A stretch of 29,459 nt of DNA from Candidatus Auribacterota bacterium (GTDB taxonomy: Bacteria; Auribacterota; JAFGBW01): contig JAFGBW010000224.1 in NCBI GenBank assembly GCA_016932965.1, forward strand, positions 1 to 29,459. Direction: 5' to 3'. Each line of letters begins with the position of its first letter. Position 1 is the first letter of the stretch. This document shows, piece after piece, positions 15,247 through 23,972 of the stretch. A program made the position numbers and the translations under genes. A model generated the notes under the pieces. The model ran no database searches. It was not told the origin of the DNA and was given only the letters and a program-made list of their open reading frames with translations.

Positions 15247-15477
15247 ATGGCCGACATCAATAATGTCTGGGAAGATAATGCCCCGGGAACGTGGTATGTA
15301 GATAAAAACTGTATTTTATGCGGACTATGTAAAGATGTGGCTTCCGCCAATTTTAAAGATGCTGATAGTGGTGATCACGCGATCGTCTCTAAACAGCCTG
15401 ATACTGACGAGGAGAATAAAGCCTGTCAGGATGCCATGGAACAATGTCCGGTCGAATCCATAGGAAATGACAGATAA
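15247..15477 (+). CDS. single [4Fe-4S] ferredoxin
   Basis: 76-aa acidic electron carrier. C22, C25 and C28 (CILCGLC) plus C67 (EQCPVESI) are the expected four ligands of one [4Fe-4S] cluster. The second-cluster cysteines of 2[4Fe-4S] ferredoxins are absent, and the intervening loop is short and acidic, as in Thermotoga or Desulfovibrio-type monocluster ferredoxins. C60 lies in the position that forms a disulfide in some relatives, but no second partner Cys is evident. A strong Shine-Dalgarno (AAGGAG) is present. No redox partner is encoded adjacent, so the partner is unknown; radical-SAM enzymes such as RimO would need such a donor, but that link is only possible. Confidence 0.92.
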   Translation: MADINNVWEDNAPGTWYVDKNCILCGLCKDVASANFKDADSGDHAIVSKQPDTDEENKACQDAMEQCPVESIGNDR

Positions 15478-15555
15478 CGGATTGTCTTTGCTGAAAGATG
15501 GCGGACATTTCCCGCTTTTTCTTTCCTATCCGATTTTTACAGCAGTAATGACATC

Positions 15556-17040
15556 ATGAAAATTATACCAATTCAAGATGGGGTGGACTCTGTTTCCGGA
15601 GGATGCAAAATCCTATTTTTTACAGTTGAAACTGTTCATTCATTTATAAAAAAGAATAATAAAGACCACGATCTTGTCATCGGTGTTCTTCGTGAAAAGA
15701 TATTCACCGGTGAGAAAGGGAAAATCTCCGTCATATATGGGACCCATCCGGATGAAATCACCCTGCTTGCCGGATTGGGTGAAGAAAAACACCTCTCACT
15801 TTCCCTAATCAGAAAAATTGCCGCTGTCGCAGCAAGAGAAGCAAAAAAACAGAAAAAAAAACAAATCTGTCTTCAAGCTATTCCTCCTTCAGGCTCCCTT
15901 ATAAGAACAGATGAATCCAAATTGATCCAAGCCCTTTTAGAAGGTTTCATCCTCGCAACGTATGAATTCAGCAAATATTCCACGGAGAAACAATCCCTTC
16001 CTTTTGATCTTATCTTATGCAACGTAAAAAAGAATTATTCCAGCCTGATAGAAAAAACAAAAATTCTATGTGAAGGTGTTTTCTTTGCCAGGAATTGGGT
16101 CAATGAAAATGCCAGTCTCAAGACACCAGCCAGACTGGCTTCTGAAGCTAAAAAAATAGCACTAGAAAATAAGCTCTCCTGCACCGTGCTGGATGAAAAG
16201 TCCCTGCAGAAATCAGGATGTCATCTTCTTTGCGCTGTGGGACAAGGGGCAGTTCATCCACCCCGGCTTGTTTTTATTGAATATAGGGGGGCCCCATCTT
16301 CTAAAAAAAAGATTGCCCTTGTTGGTAAAGGCATCACTTTTGATTCAGGCGGATTGAACTTAAAAACGAGTGGTCATATAGAAGACATGAAACTCGACAT
16401 GGCCGGTGCGGCCGCGGTATTAGGAACATTAAAGGCACTTTCCCGCCTGAAGATCAGGATCAATGTCATCGGAGTCATGGCCTGTGCCGAGAACGCAATA
16501 GGGAGCCGTTCTTATAAACCTGGAGATATCGTGAAGGCCTTTAATGGAAAATATGTGGAAGTCTTGAATACCGATGCCGAAGGCCGGCTTATCTTGGCTG
16601 ACGCTTTATCTTATACTGAAAAATATTACAAGCCTGATATGATGATTGATCTGGCGACCCTGACTGGAGCTGTTATAGTTTGTCTTGGACATCATTACGC
16701 CGCTCTTTTGACAAAAGACAAAAAACTGGAGGAAATAATCATTCAGTCAGCGGAAGAGACCGATGAAAAAGTCTGGCCGCTTCCCCTCACAGAACCTTAT
16801 TCAGAAGAAATGAAAAGTGATATTGCGGATATAAAAAATATCAGTAAAAATAAAAATGCAGGTACCATTACTGGCGCGGTATTTCTAAGCCATTTCGTGG
16901 AAAAAACAAGATGGGCTCATGTGGACATAGCTGGAACAGCCTGGAGTCCTGATGAACATGACCTGATACCGAAATATGCAACCGGCTTTGGAGTTCGTCT
17001 CTTAACGGATCTATGCTCCCGCTTGGCAAAGCAGTTTTGA
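15556..17040 (+). CDS. pepA: leucyl aminopeptidase (M17 family)
   Basis: Cytoplasmic dinuclear-metal aminopeptidase removing N-terminal residues from peptides; the 494-aa length is typical. The C-terminal catalytic domain has every expected ligand: K258 and D263 (GKGITFDSGG), D281 (KLDMAGAAAV), and D340 and E342 in the family signature NTDAEGRL. Catalytic K270 and R344 are also in place. The spacing matches E. coli PepA exactly (K270/D275/D293/D352/E354 there). The N-terminal domain is less conserved, as usual. ATG follows TGACATC without an obvious Shine-Dalgarno. Some PepA proteins also bind DNA, but nothing here shows that. Transketolase follows after 53 bases. Confidence 0.95.
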   Translation: MKIIPIQDGVDSVSGGCKILFFTVETVHSFIKKNNKDHDLVIGVLREKIFTGEKGKISVIYGTHPDEITLLAGLGEEKHLSLSLIRKIAAVAAREAKKQKKKQICLQAIPPSGSLIRTDESKLIQALLEGFILATYEFSKYSTEKQSLPFDLILCNVKKNYSSLIEKTKILCEGVFFARNWVNENASLKTPARLASEAKKIALENKLSCTVLDEKSLQKSGCHLLCAVGQGAVHPPRLVFIEYRGAPSSKKKIALVGKGITFDSGGLNLKTSGHIEDMKLDMAGAAAVLGTLKALSRLKIRINVIGVMACAENAIGSRSYKPGDIVKAFNGKYVEVLNTDAEGRLILADALSYTEKYYKPDMMIDLATLTGAVIVCLGHHYAALLTKDKKLEEIIIQSAEETDEKVWPLPLTEPYSEEMKSDIADIKNISKNKNAGTITGAVFLSHFVEKTRWAHVDIAGTAWSPDEHDLIPKYATGFGVRLLTDLCSRLAKQF

Positions 17041-17093
17041 GTTGCCGTTATCATTATGACAGGGTCTTTTAATTAGAAAGGAATATTAATTCT

Positions 17094-19070
17094 GTGATCA
17101 AACTCAATTGTTCTTCAAACCCTCTAAATTCCTCTGAATTACTAACATTGCAGAAGATGTGGAGAGAAGCAGTGGAAGATATCCTCAACTGCACCACTCT
17201 TGCCACCTGTGGTCATCCTGGGGGTTCCATGTCTTCCATCCATTTTTTACTAGTCCTGTACGGATTGGCTAATGTGAGACCTGAGTCTTTTCAATCAGTA
17301 GAAAGAGACAGGGTCATCATCAGCCATGGGCATATTTCTCCCGGAACCTATGCTGCCCTGGCCCAGTTTGGTTTTTTCCCCAGAGAAGAAATGGTTCTCA
17401 ATTTCAGGAAACTCGGCTCCCGTTATTCAGGTCATGTCGAAACCGGAGTCCCCGGCGTGGAATGGAATACAGGAAATTTAGGACAGGGGATTTCAGCAGC
17501 ATGCGGTATGGCTCTAGCTGGGAAACTGAAAGGCTTGCCTTATAAAACCATTGTCTGCATGGGCGATGGAGAACAGCAAAAGGGCCAGATTTCCGAAGCA
17601 AGACGGTTTGCCGTAAAATATAAATTAAACAATTTGATCACGATCATTGACTACAATCAATACCAGATCAGCGGAGCCATTCATGATATCATGCCGCAGG
17701 ATATCCCCGACAATTATCGTTCAGACGGATGGAATGTGCTGGAAATCAAAAACGGCCATGATTTTCAGGATATCTATGCAATCCTCTGTAAGGCCTGGAC
17801 CAACCAGGTGGAAAAAAAGGATCACCCCACCATGATTCTGGCTCATACAAAGATGGGTTATGGTGTTTCTTTCATGGGGGGGATCAATGATTTTCACGGG
17901 AGATCTTGCACCATTGAAGAACACGCCAAAGCTTTTAATGAACTGGGATTTTCAAACCGGATAGAAGAACTCAAAGAAAAAAGAAAAAACCTGCCGAAGA
18001 AATCCGCCTCCCCCAATCCTGTTTTACCTGTCAAACTGAATCTCGATCCGGGTGTTCCCATCCTTTATGATGTGAACGTATTCACTGACAACCGTTCAGC
18101 TTTCGGAGCTGCCCTCGCAGACCTGGCAAAAATAAACAATTTCTCTCCTGAAAAAACAAAAATAGTCGGAATTTCCTGTGATCTCGAAGGATCCGTGAAA
18201 ATGAACGCCTTTAAAAAAACAGATCCCAAGCATTTTTTTGAAAGCGGAATCCAGGAACATCACGCTTGTGTTATGGCCGGCAGCCTTTCCAAAGAGGGCT
18301 ACCAAGTGTTCTTTTCCACTTTTGGGATGTTTGGAATTGATGAAGTCTATAACCAGCAAAGATTAAATGCCTTCAACAATGCCAATCTGAAAACCGTTTG
18401 CACACATCTTGGACTAAACGTCGGGGAAGACGGGGCCACACACCATTGTATCGATTATATCGGTTTGCTTCGAAACATTTATCATTATTCCGTCTTCATC
18501 CCAGCCGATCCCAATCAGACGGATCGTGTCATCAGATATGTGGCACTCCATTACGGCAACTTTTTTGTCGGTATGGGACGCGCTAAGACTCCTGTGATCA
18601 CAAATAATGAAGGAAAAGCTTTTTTCGGAAATGAATATACTTTCATTCCCGGCAAAGCCGATATTTTAAGGAATGGAACGGATTTGACCGTCATCACAAT
18701 GGGGCCATTGGTGGAACCTGTGCTGAAAGCCGCTGATCAATTGGCTGAAGAAAAAAAAATGAATGTCCGGGTATTGAACTGGTGTTCAGTGATCCCTTTC
18801 GATAGAGAGGCTCTCATTGATGCTGCCAGAATGACACGTGCCATATTGACAGTTGAAGACCATCATGTTGAAACCGGCGTGGGCAACATGGTCGCAAAAG
18901 TCATGGCAGAAGAAAGGCTATGCTGTTACCTGATGCATTTAGGCGTTTCCTGTTTCAATTGCTCAGGCTCGACAGAAAATTTATACAGAGAAAATCATTT
19001 AGATAAAGATTCCATCAAGGAAAAAATGCTCCTTATACATTCAATGAAAACCCAGGAAAAACCATCATGA
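17094..19070 (+). CDS. tkt: transketolase
   Basis: 658-aa thiamine-diphosphate enzyme transferring two-carbon ketol units in the pentose phosphate pathway. The N-terminal half holds TCGHPGGSMSS, SHGHISPGTYAAL, TGNLGQGIS and the TPP motif GDGE (157-160) ... N188. The middle holds the catalytic-Glu segment GIQEHHACVMAGSL and FSTFGMFGIDEVYNQQR; the C-terminal transketolase domain ends the protein. All three domains are in one chain, although several motifs (HPGGS, SHGHISPG) are closer to split/DXS-like forms than to E. coli TktA. Start is GTG with Shine-Dalgarno AAAGGA. The stop overlaps the apgM start (ATGA), so the two are coupled. Confidence 0.88.
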   Translation: MIKLNCSSNPLNSSELLTLQKMWREAVEDILNCTTLATCGHPGGSMSSIHFLLVLYGLANVRPESFQSVERDRVIISHGHISPGTYAALAQFGFFPREEMVLNFRKLGSRYSGHVETGVPGVEWNTGNLGQGISAACGMALAGKLKGLPYKTIVCMGDGEQQKGQISEARRFAVKYKLNNLITIIDYNQYQISGAIHDIMPQDIPDNYRSDGWNVLEIKNGHDFQDIYAILCKAWTNQVEKKDHPTMILAHTKMGYGVSFMGGINDFHGRSCTIEEHAKAFNELGFSNRIEELKEKRKNLPKKSASPNPVLPVKLNLDPGVPILYDVNVFTDNRSAFGAALADLAKINNFSPEKTKIVGISCDLEGSVKMNAFKKTDPKHFFESGIQEHHACVMAGSLSKEGYQVFFSTFGMFGIDEVYNQQRLNAFNNANLKTVCTHLGLNVGEDGATHHCIDYIGLLRNIYHYSVFIPADPNQTDRVIRYVALHYGNFFVGMGRAKTPVITNNEGKAFFGNEYTFIPGKADILRNGTDLTVITMGPLVEPVLKAADQLAEEKKMNVRVLNWCSVIPFDREALIDAARMTRAILTVEDHHVETGVGNMVAKVMAEERLCCYLMHLGVSCFNCSGSTENLYRENHLDKDSIKEKMLLIHSMKTQEKPS

Positions 19071-20254
19071 AATATGCCTTGATTATTCCGGATGGCATGG
19101 CAGATTATCCCATCCATTCTTTAGAGGGGAAAACACCCTTGGAAGTGGCCCATACTCCTTTTATGGATGAAGCAGCAGCTATGGGGGAAATCGGGCTATG
19201 CTACACCACTCCGAAAGGACTCCATTCGGGTTCTGATGTATGCATTCTATCGCTGCTTGGATATGACGCGCAATCCTCTTATTCAGGCAGGGCACCACTG
19301 GAAGCGGCCAGTCTTGAGATTTCAATGGAGCCTCAGGATGTTGTGATGCGCTGCAATTTGATTCATGTCAATGAAAAAGAAGAAATCCAAGATCATTGCG
19401 CAGGTCATATTACCACTGAGGAAGCTCGGCCTTTGATTGAAGCACTCCAAAATGAATTAGGCTCTGATTCATTACGATTTCATGCTGGAGTATCTTACCG
19501 TCATATCCTGGCATGGAAAAACAAGCCTGGTTTTGACTACCACTCAGTTCCTCCTCATGATGTTCCCGGAGAGCCTATAAAAAAACATCTGCCCAGCGGA
19601 AAAGACGCGTCTTTTTTGACGGAACTCCTTTTCAAATCAAGACGAATCCTTGAAAACCATCCCGTAAATTTGAAAAGGAATAAAAAGGGGAAACTGACCG
19701 CCAACAGCATCTGGCTTTGGGGAGCCGGATATAAGCCAACGATGGAAAAATTTAAGGATAAATTCGGACTGTCAGGCTGTGTTATTTCCGCTGTGGATTT
19801 GATCCGCGGGCTTGGCAAATTACTGGATCTCAATATCATATCTGTTCCGGGGATCACGGGTTATTTTGATACCGATTATGAAGCCAAAGGCCGATATGGA
19901 ATCGAATCCTTAAAACAGAATGATCTCTTGATTATCCACATTGAAGCCCCTGATGAAGCCGGCCATATCGGGAATGTCCAAGAAAAAATACACTCTATTG
20001 AACAGGTGGATCGGTATATCGTGGGTCCGATTTTACAATATTTAAAAAATGAAAAGGATTTTCGTTTACTCATTTCACCTGATCATTATACTCCTATTAA
20101 TAAAAAAACCCACACGGCAGATCCGGTACCTTTTCTGCTTTGCAGACAGGGAAAGCCTCATCAAAATGCGCTATACAATGAAAAAGAAGCAAAAAACAGC
20201 AGGCTGGTTTTTAAAAAAGGGTATGAATTGATGCCTTATTTTTTATTTAAATAA
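19067..20254 (+). CDS. apgM: cofactor-independent phosphoglycerate mutase, archaeal type
   Basis: 395-aa alkaline-phosphatase-superfamily enzyme interconverting 3- and 2-phosphoglycerate. Visible are the N-terminal metal motif IIPDGMADYP, the TPLExAxTPxMD segment, the catalytic-Ser region SGSDVCILSLLGYD, APLEAASLEI, LWGAGYKP, and the C-terminal metal ligands HIEAPDEAGHIGN and SPDHYTP. This ApgM type is common in archaea and patchy in bacteria, replacing the ~510-aa GpmI or dPGM. It overlaps transketolase by 4 bases; together they link pentose phosphates to lower glycolysis. Confidence 0.93.
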   Translation: MKYALIIPDGMADYPIHSLEGKTPLEVAHTPFMDEAAAMGEIGLCYTTPKGLHSGSDVCILSLLGYDAQSSYSGRAPLEAASLEISMEPQDVVMRCNLIHVNEKEEIQDHCAGHITTEEARPLIEALQNELGSDSLRFHAGVSYRHILAWKNKPGFDYHSVPPHDVPGEPIKKHLPSGKDASFLTELLFKSRRILENHPVNLKRNKKGKLTANSIWLWGAGYKPTMEKFKDKFGLSGCVISAVDLIRGLGKLLDLNIISVPGITGYFDTDYEAKGRYGIESLKQNDLLIIHIEAPDEAGHIGNVQEKIHSIEQVDRYIVGPILQYLKNEKDFRLLISPDHYTPINKKTHTADPVPFLLCRQGKPHQNALYNEKEAKNSRLVFKKGYELMPYFLFK

Positions 20255-20327
20255 AATCAGGAATTCAGCAAAAAAAAACAGATAAGAAATTAACGTATTA
20301 TCTATCAAAAAAAATAAGTGTACAGGG

Positions 20328-20356
20328 TTGCGATATGAATATCTTCTTGTTATCCT
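20328..20356 (+). promoter_or_regulatory. possible promoter upstream of mreB
   Basis: TTGCGA (20328-20333) and TATCCT (20351-20356) have 17-base spacing, with four of six consensus bases each. They lie in the 148-base AT-rich gap before mreB. Weak, but placed where a promoter is expected. Confidence 0.3.
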
Positions 20357-20402
20357 ATGTATTCTTGGTTTTCAATTCTATTTAATTTAAAGGGATTATA
20401 TC

Positions 20403-21440
20403 ATGTTTGATTTCATAGGCGGTTTGTTTTCCAAAGATATGGGAATTGACCTCGGAACCGCAAATACGGTTGTTTATGTTCGCAATAAAGGCATCGTACT
20501 GAGTGAGCCCTCAGTCGTAGCAGTTCAGGAAGGGACCAATAAAGTATTGGCCGTTGGCGAAGACGCTAAAGCCATGCTGGGCAGAACACCCGGCAATATC
20601 GTTGCCATCCGGCCATTACGTAATGGCGTGATAGCTGATTTCGAAATCACGGAAGCCATGTTGCGCCATTTCATAAAAAAAGCCCATGGAGAATCCTCCC
20701 TGTTTCAACCAAGACCCAGAATTGTCATAGCGGTTCCTTCCGGCATTACAGAAGTAGAAAAACGCGCCGTAGAGGATTCGGCTCACAACGCGGGAGCCAG
20801 AGAAGTCTATCTCATGGATGAACCGATGGCAGCAGCCATCGGAGTCGGTCTCAAAGTGGAGGATCCTTCTGGAAACATGATTGTGGATATTGGCGGCGGG
20901 ACAACAGAAGTAGCGATCATATCTCTGGCCGGCATCGTCTCAAAAAAATCAGTCCGTGTTGCCGGTGATGAGTTAACGGACGCGATTGTTCAATACATCA
21001 AACGAACTTACAATCTTATGGTCGGTGAAATGACCGCGGAAGCTATTAAAATCAAAATCGGGTCTGCTTCCCCTTTGCCTGAAGAATTAAGCATGGAAAT
21101 CAAGGGGAGGGATCTGATCACAGGCCTTCCTAAAACCCTCACGGTAAATTCGGAAGAGATCCGAGAGGCGCTTTCTGAAACCATCATGGCTATTGTGGAG
21201 GCTGTGCGGATCACGTTGGAACATTGCCCTCCTGAAATTTCAGCGGACCTGGTTGACAAGGGACTGTGGTTAGCGGGCGGCGGTGCGCTTTTAAAAGGCA
21301 TAGACAAACTCCTCATGGAAGAAACGTCTCTCCCCATCACGATTCCAAATGATCCCCTTTCTGCCGTGGCTCTGGGCAGCGGAAAAGTCCTGGAGAACTT
21401 GAATATTTTAAATAAAATGGTTTCCCCAGGCACCCGCTGA
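20403..21440 (+). CDS. mreB: rod shape-determining actin homologue MreB
   Basis: 345-aa bacterial actin that polymerises under the inner membrane and guides lateral-wall synthesis. The phosphate-1 motif is GIDLGTANTVVYV. Connect-1 and phosphate-2 are seen in MDEPMAAAIGVG and NMIVDIGGGTTEVAIISL, and the adenosine motif is LAGGGALLKGID. Length is normal. Shine-Dalgarno AAAGGGA precedes the ATG. The N-terminal FDFIGGLFSKDMG could form the membrane-binding amphipathic helix of Gram-negative MreB. mreC and mreD do not follow; a DUF374 acyltransferase comes next after 219 bases. Confidence 0.97.
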   Translation: MFDFIGGLFSKDMGIDLGTANTVVYVRNKGIVLSEPSVVAVQEGTNKVLAVGEDAKAMLGRTPGNIVAIRPLRNGVIADFEITEAMLRHFIKKAHGESSLFQPRPRIVIAVPSGITEVEKRAVEDSAHNAGAREVYLMDEPMAAAIGVGLKVEDPSGNMIVDIGGGTTEVAIISLAGIVSKKSVRVAGDELTDAIVQYIKRTYNLMVGEMTAEAIKIKIGSASPLPEELSMEIKGRDLITGLPKTLTVNSEEIREALSETIMAIVEAVRITLEHCPPEISADLVDKGLWLAGGGALLKGIDKLLMEETSLPITIPNDPLSAVALGSGKVLENLNILNKMVSPGTR

Positions 21441-21490
21441 AAGCGGATGAATCCGTCGGCTGCTAAAGTTTGTTGAAAAAGGGTAAAATT

Positions 21491-21541
21491 TGAGGAAACT
21501 TATCTCATATAAAGACAAAATTGTTTTCCTCACTCTTTTTT
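21491..21541 (+). terminator. probable Rho-independent terminator after mreB
   Basis: TGAGGAAAC (21491-21499) pairs with GTTTTCCTCA (21523-21532, one bulged T). A T-rich run (21535-21541) follows. The loop is long (23 bases), so confidence is moderate. A 10-bp palindrome ATGATATCAT lies just beyond, at 21549-21558. Confidence 0.45.
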
Positions 21542-21659
21542 ATGATTATATGATATCATGATCTTTTTTCACCGAAGTAAATTTTCTTTATTTTTACTCC
21601 TGCTTTGCACCACAATGCCTTCGTACCTTTCTAGCTACTTTCTATAAAAGGTCAGATAA

Positions 21660-22313
21660 ATGACGTTCTGCTTAAATCATTTTTTTGAGAACCTTATTTC
21701 ATTTTTTTGCTGGCTGTATATTCATCTGGTTGCAATCACTTCAACAATCAAAGTAGTCGGTTCTCAGAAAGACACCGATTTTCTCAAACAAAAAAAACCC
21801 TTCATTTATGCCTTTTGGCATAATCGTCAATTTTTTCTCACTTATCTAAGAAAGAATATCCCTGTTCATGTGCTGGTTTCGCAGAGTAAAGACGGTGAAT
21901 ATATCACCAGAACCATGAAATACTTTGGGCTCAAAACGGTACGCGGATCGTCTTCCAAAGGTGGAGTCAGTGCCTTGATTCAATTGATACGTCTCTTACG
22001 GTCCGGACATATTCTGGGCATAACGCCGGATGGCCCAAGAGGTCCGGCCAGAGAAGTACAACCCGGAATCATTCATCTGGCTCAAAAAACGGGGTATCCT
22101 ATCATTCCTATTTCCTATGATGCCCGGAGAAAAAAAGTATTTAAAAGCTGGGATGAATTCATTGTTCCCTATCCATTTAATCAGATCGTTTATTCCGTTG
22201 GTGAACCGATACTCATCAATAAAGAAGAAAACATTACTGCTTCAGCCGTTAGAATAAAGAATGCAATAAATGAGGTCTCGAACATGGGAACATTAGTATT
22301 GTATGAAAAATAA
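21660..22313 (+). CDS. DUF374 lysophospholipid acyltransferase-like protein
   Basis: 217-aa inner-membrane-associated protein with an N-terminal hydrophobic anchor (~8-30). The DUF374 signatures are AFWHNRQFFL (H54, the acyltransferase motif-I His), VSQSKDGEYITRTMKYFGL, RGSSSKGG and ITPDGPRGPAREVQPGI. The family belongs to the LPLAT/PlsC superfamily and is found mainly in bacteria with an outer membrane, where a role in lipid A or membrane-lipid acylation is assumed but seldom shown. It lies after mreB and overlaps the next gene by 11 bases. Confidence 0.88.
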   Translation: MTFCLNHFFENLISFFCWLYIHLVAITSTIKVVGSQKDTDFLKQKKPFIYAFWHNRQFFLTYLRKNIPVHVLVSQSKDGEYITRTMKYFGLKTVRGSSSKGGVSALIQLIRLLRSGHILGITPDGPRGPAREVQPGIIHLAQKTGYPIIPISYDARRKKVFKSWDEFIVPYPFNQIVYSVGEPILINKEENITASAVRIKNAINEVSNMGTLVLYEK

Positions 22314-22902
22314 CTATTTCAATCATTTCTTAAAAATATCAATGAAAAACCATCAAAAATTTATATTCCTGCAACAGGGCATAAACCTTTTCCTTCTGTT
22401 ATTCTTCATGTTCCCTGCTATCGCTGAAACCCTGCAGGAAATAAAGGAAATAACCGGATATCAAAGTCGCATCCGTCCGGCAGGAGGAAAAAAAATACTG
22501 GGGGATTTTCATATCGAAGATGTCCGGATCAAAAAGAAAATGCACCCCATGATCACATGGACTTCTCCTAATGCAAAAAAAGTGAAAGTTAAAGTCTTTT
22601 TGTTATTGAAAAAATATCCTACGGATACAGGCAAACTTATCTGTTCTCAAAGAACTTTTCAAACATCTAAAGGAACCCATGTTTGCTATGTTTTAATAAA
22701 AGACTACTATTTCATGTCCTGGGGGAAGATAGAAAAATACTTCGTGGAAATACGGAATCAGAACCACGTCGTTGCCTCAAAAGAATATCCTTCTCACATA
22801 AGGACGATCAAACCTGATGAAACTCTCTGGCATGAACGGACTCCTGACGGACAATTCCACATGTATTCCAGAAAAACAGACATTCTGCCCATAGAAGATT
22901 AA
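22303..22902 (+). CDS. secreted protein of unknown function
   Basis: 199 aa. A hydrophobic stretch (~27-42, INLFLLLFFMFPAIA) ends in a good signal-peptidase site (AIA|ET). The mature part is basic and beta-rich: ITWTSPNAKKVKVKVFLLLKK, HVCYVLIKDYYF, YFVEIRNQNHVVASKEYPS. It could be an Ig- or fibronectin-like periplasmic domain, but I recognise no family. ATG 22303 overlaps the acyltransferase by 11 bases. ATG 22342 gives a more typical 13-residue n-region and is an equally possible start. Two mature Cys (SQRT upstream and HVCY) may pair. Confidence 0.6.
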   Translation: MKNNYFNHFLKISMKNHQKFIFLQQGINLFLLLFFMFPAIAETLQEIKEITGYQSRIRPAGGKKILGDFHIEDVRIKKKMHPMITWTSPNAKKVKVKVFLLLKKYPTDTGKLICSQRTFQTSKGTHVCYVLIKDYYFMSWGKIEKYFVEIRNQNHVVASKEYPSHIRTIKPDETLWHERTPDGQFHMYSRKTDILPIED

Positions 22903-22909
22903 CCCGGAT

Positions 22910-22928
22910 TAGAGCCGACTCTATTTTT
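22910..22928 (+). terminator. weak terminator-like hairpin between convergent genes
   Basis: TAGAG, loop CCGA, CTCTA, then five T's, in the 48-base convergent gap. The 5-bp stem is short, so this is tentative. Confidence 0.3.
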
Positions 22929-22950
22929 CCATCGGAGAGAACCATTTCCA

Positions 22951-23910
22951 CTATGAAAGATTGGTTTTAAACCATTGCAGTGTTTTTTCAATCCCCTCAG
23001 TCAGGGAAACTTCCGAATTCCAATTAAAATATTTTGCTGCTTTGCCGCAATCGATATAGGTTTTCAAAATTTCCCCTTTTCTGGCCGGCTCATAAATAGG
23101 AGGCAGATCGGATTGAAGCAAATTTTTTAAAATCAGATATATCTCGTTTACAGAGCTTCCTTTTCCAGTTCCAATATTAAAAATCGGATCCACAAAGTGA
23201 CTGATGGGTTTATCAAAAGGATTGAAGTTAGAAACAAACAAATTGGCCCGAACAACATCGCCAACATAAATATAATCCCTCAATTGTTCGCCTGATCCAA
23301 AGATACGGACAGGTTTATGGTTAAGCATCTGCCGGATAAAAATGGACAAGACACCCGCTTCTCCTGTTTTTCCCTGGCGCTCTCCATAAACATTTCCATA
23401 TCGGAGCACAGTATAATTCAAACTATAAACCTGATGATATAGATAGAGATAATGCTCCACCACATGCTTTGAAACACCATACGGAGAAATGGGATTAATG
23501 GCATGAATTTCCTCTGCCGGAAGCTCTTTATCATCTATTTCTCCGTAAACCGCCCCTCCCGATGAAATAAAAATAAATTTCTTAACTCCTGATGCAATGG
23601 AAGCTTGAAGCAGATTCAGGGAGCCTAAAATATTCACCTCCGCATCAAAAACCGGTTCTTCGACTGCCAGTCTGACATCCATCTGCGCAGCATGATGGTT
23701 TACCAGATCAAATTTTTCCACCATAAACAAATCCTGGATATTTTTATTGTCACGAATATCCATTTCAATAAAACAAGCCTTTTTATGAAGATAAGTCTTA
23801 TCCCCTGTAGATAAATTATCAATCACGTATACCTGATGCCCCTCTCGGATATAGGCATCAACAACATGCGAACCAATAAAGCCCGCCCCACCTGTCACAA
23901 GGATTTTCAT
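22951..23910 (-). CDS. NAD-dependent sugar-nucleotide epimerase, GalE-like
   Basis: 319-aa extended short-chain dehydrogenase. The Rossmann motif is TGGAGFIGSH (G7, G10, G13); D31-N32-L33-S34-T35-G36 is the NAD-binding turn typical of GalE. NHHAAQMDVRLAVEEP, the catalytic SSGGAVYGE (S117) and YGVSK (Y144, K148) follow, then LRYGNVYGERQ and the FGSGEQLRDYIYVGDV substrate loop. It most likely interconverts UDP-Glc/UDP-Gal or the N-acetyl or uronic forms; the exact sugar cannot be read from sequence. Shine-Dalgarno AAAGGA is good. It lies 62 bases after the histidine kinase on the same strand, so it may be co-transcribed with the regulatory pair. Confidence 0.9.
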   Translation of the reverse strand: MKILVTGGAGFIGSHVVDAYIREGHQVYVIDNLSTGDKTYLHKKACFIEMDIRDNKNIQDLFMVEKFDLVNHHAAQMDVRLAVEEPVFDAEVNILGSLNLLQASIASGVKKFIFISSGGAVYGEIDDKELPAEEIHAINPISPYGVSKHVVEHYLYLYHQVYSLNYTVLRYGNVYGERQGKTGEAGVLSIFIRQMLNHKPVRIFGSGEQLRDYIYVGDVVRANLFVSNFNPFDKPISHFVDPIFNIGTGKGSSVNEIYLILKNLLQSDLPPIYEPARKGEILKTYIDCGKAAKYFNWNSEVSLTEGIEKTLQWFKTNLS

Positions 23911-23972
23911 GAAGATCCTTTCTTTATCATTTGTTTATTTCTCAACCAGCCATTTATGAATAGCATTCAAAT

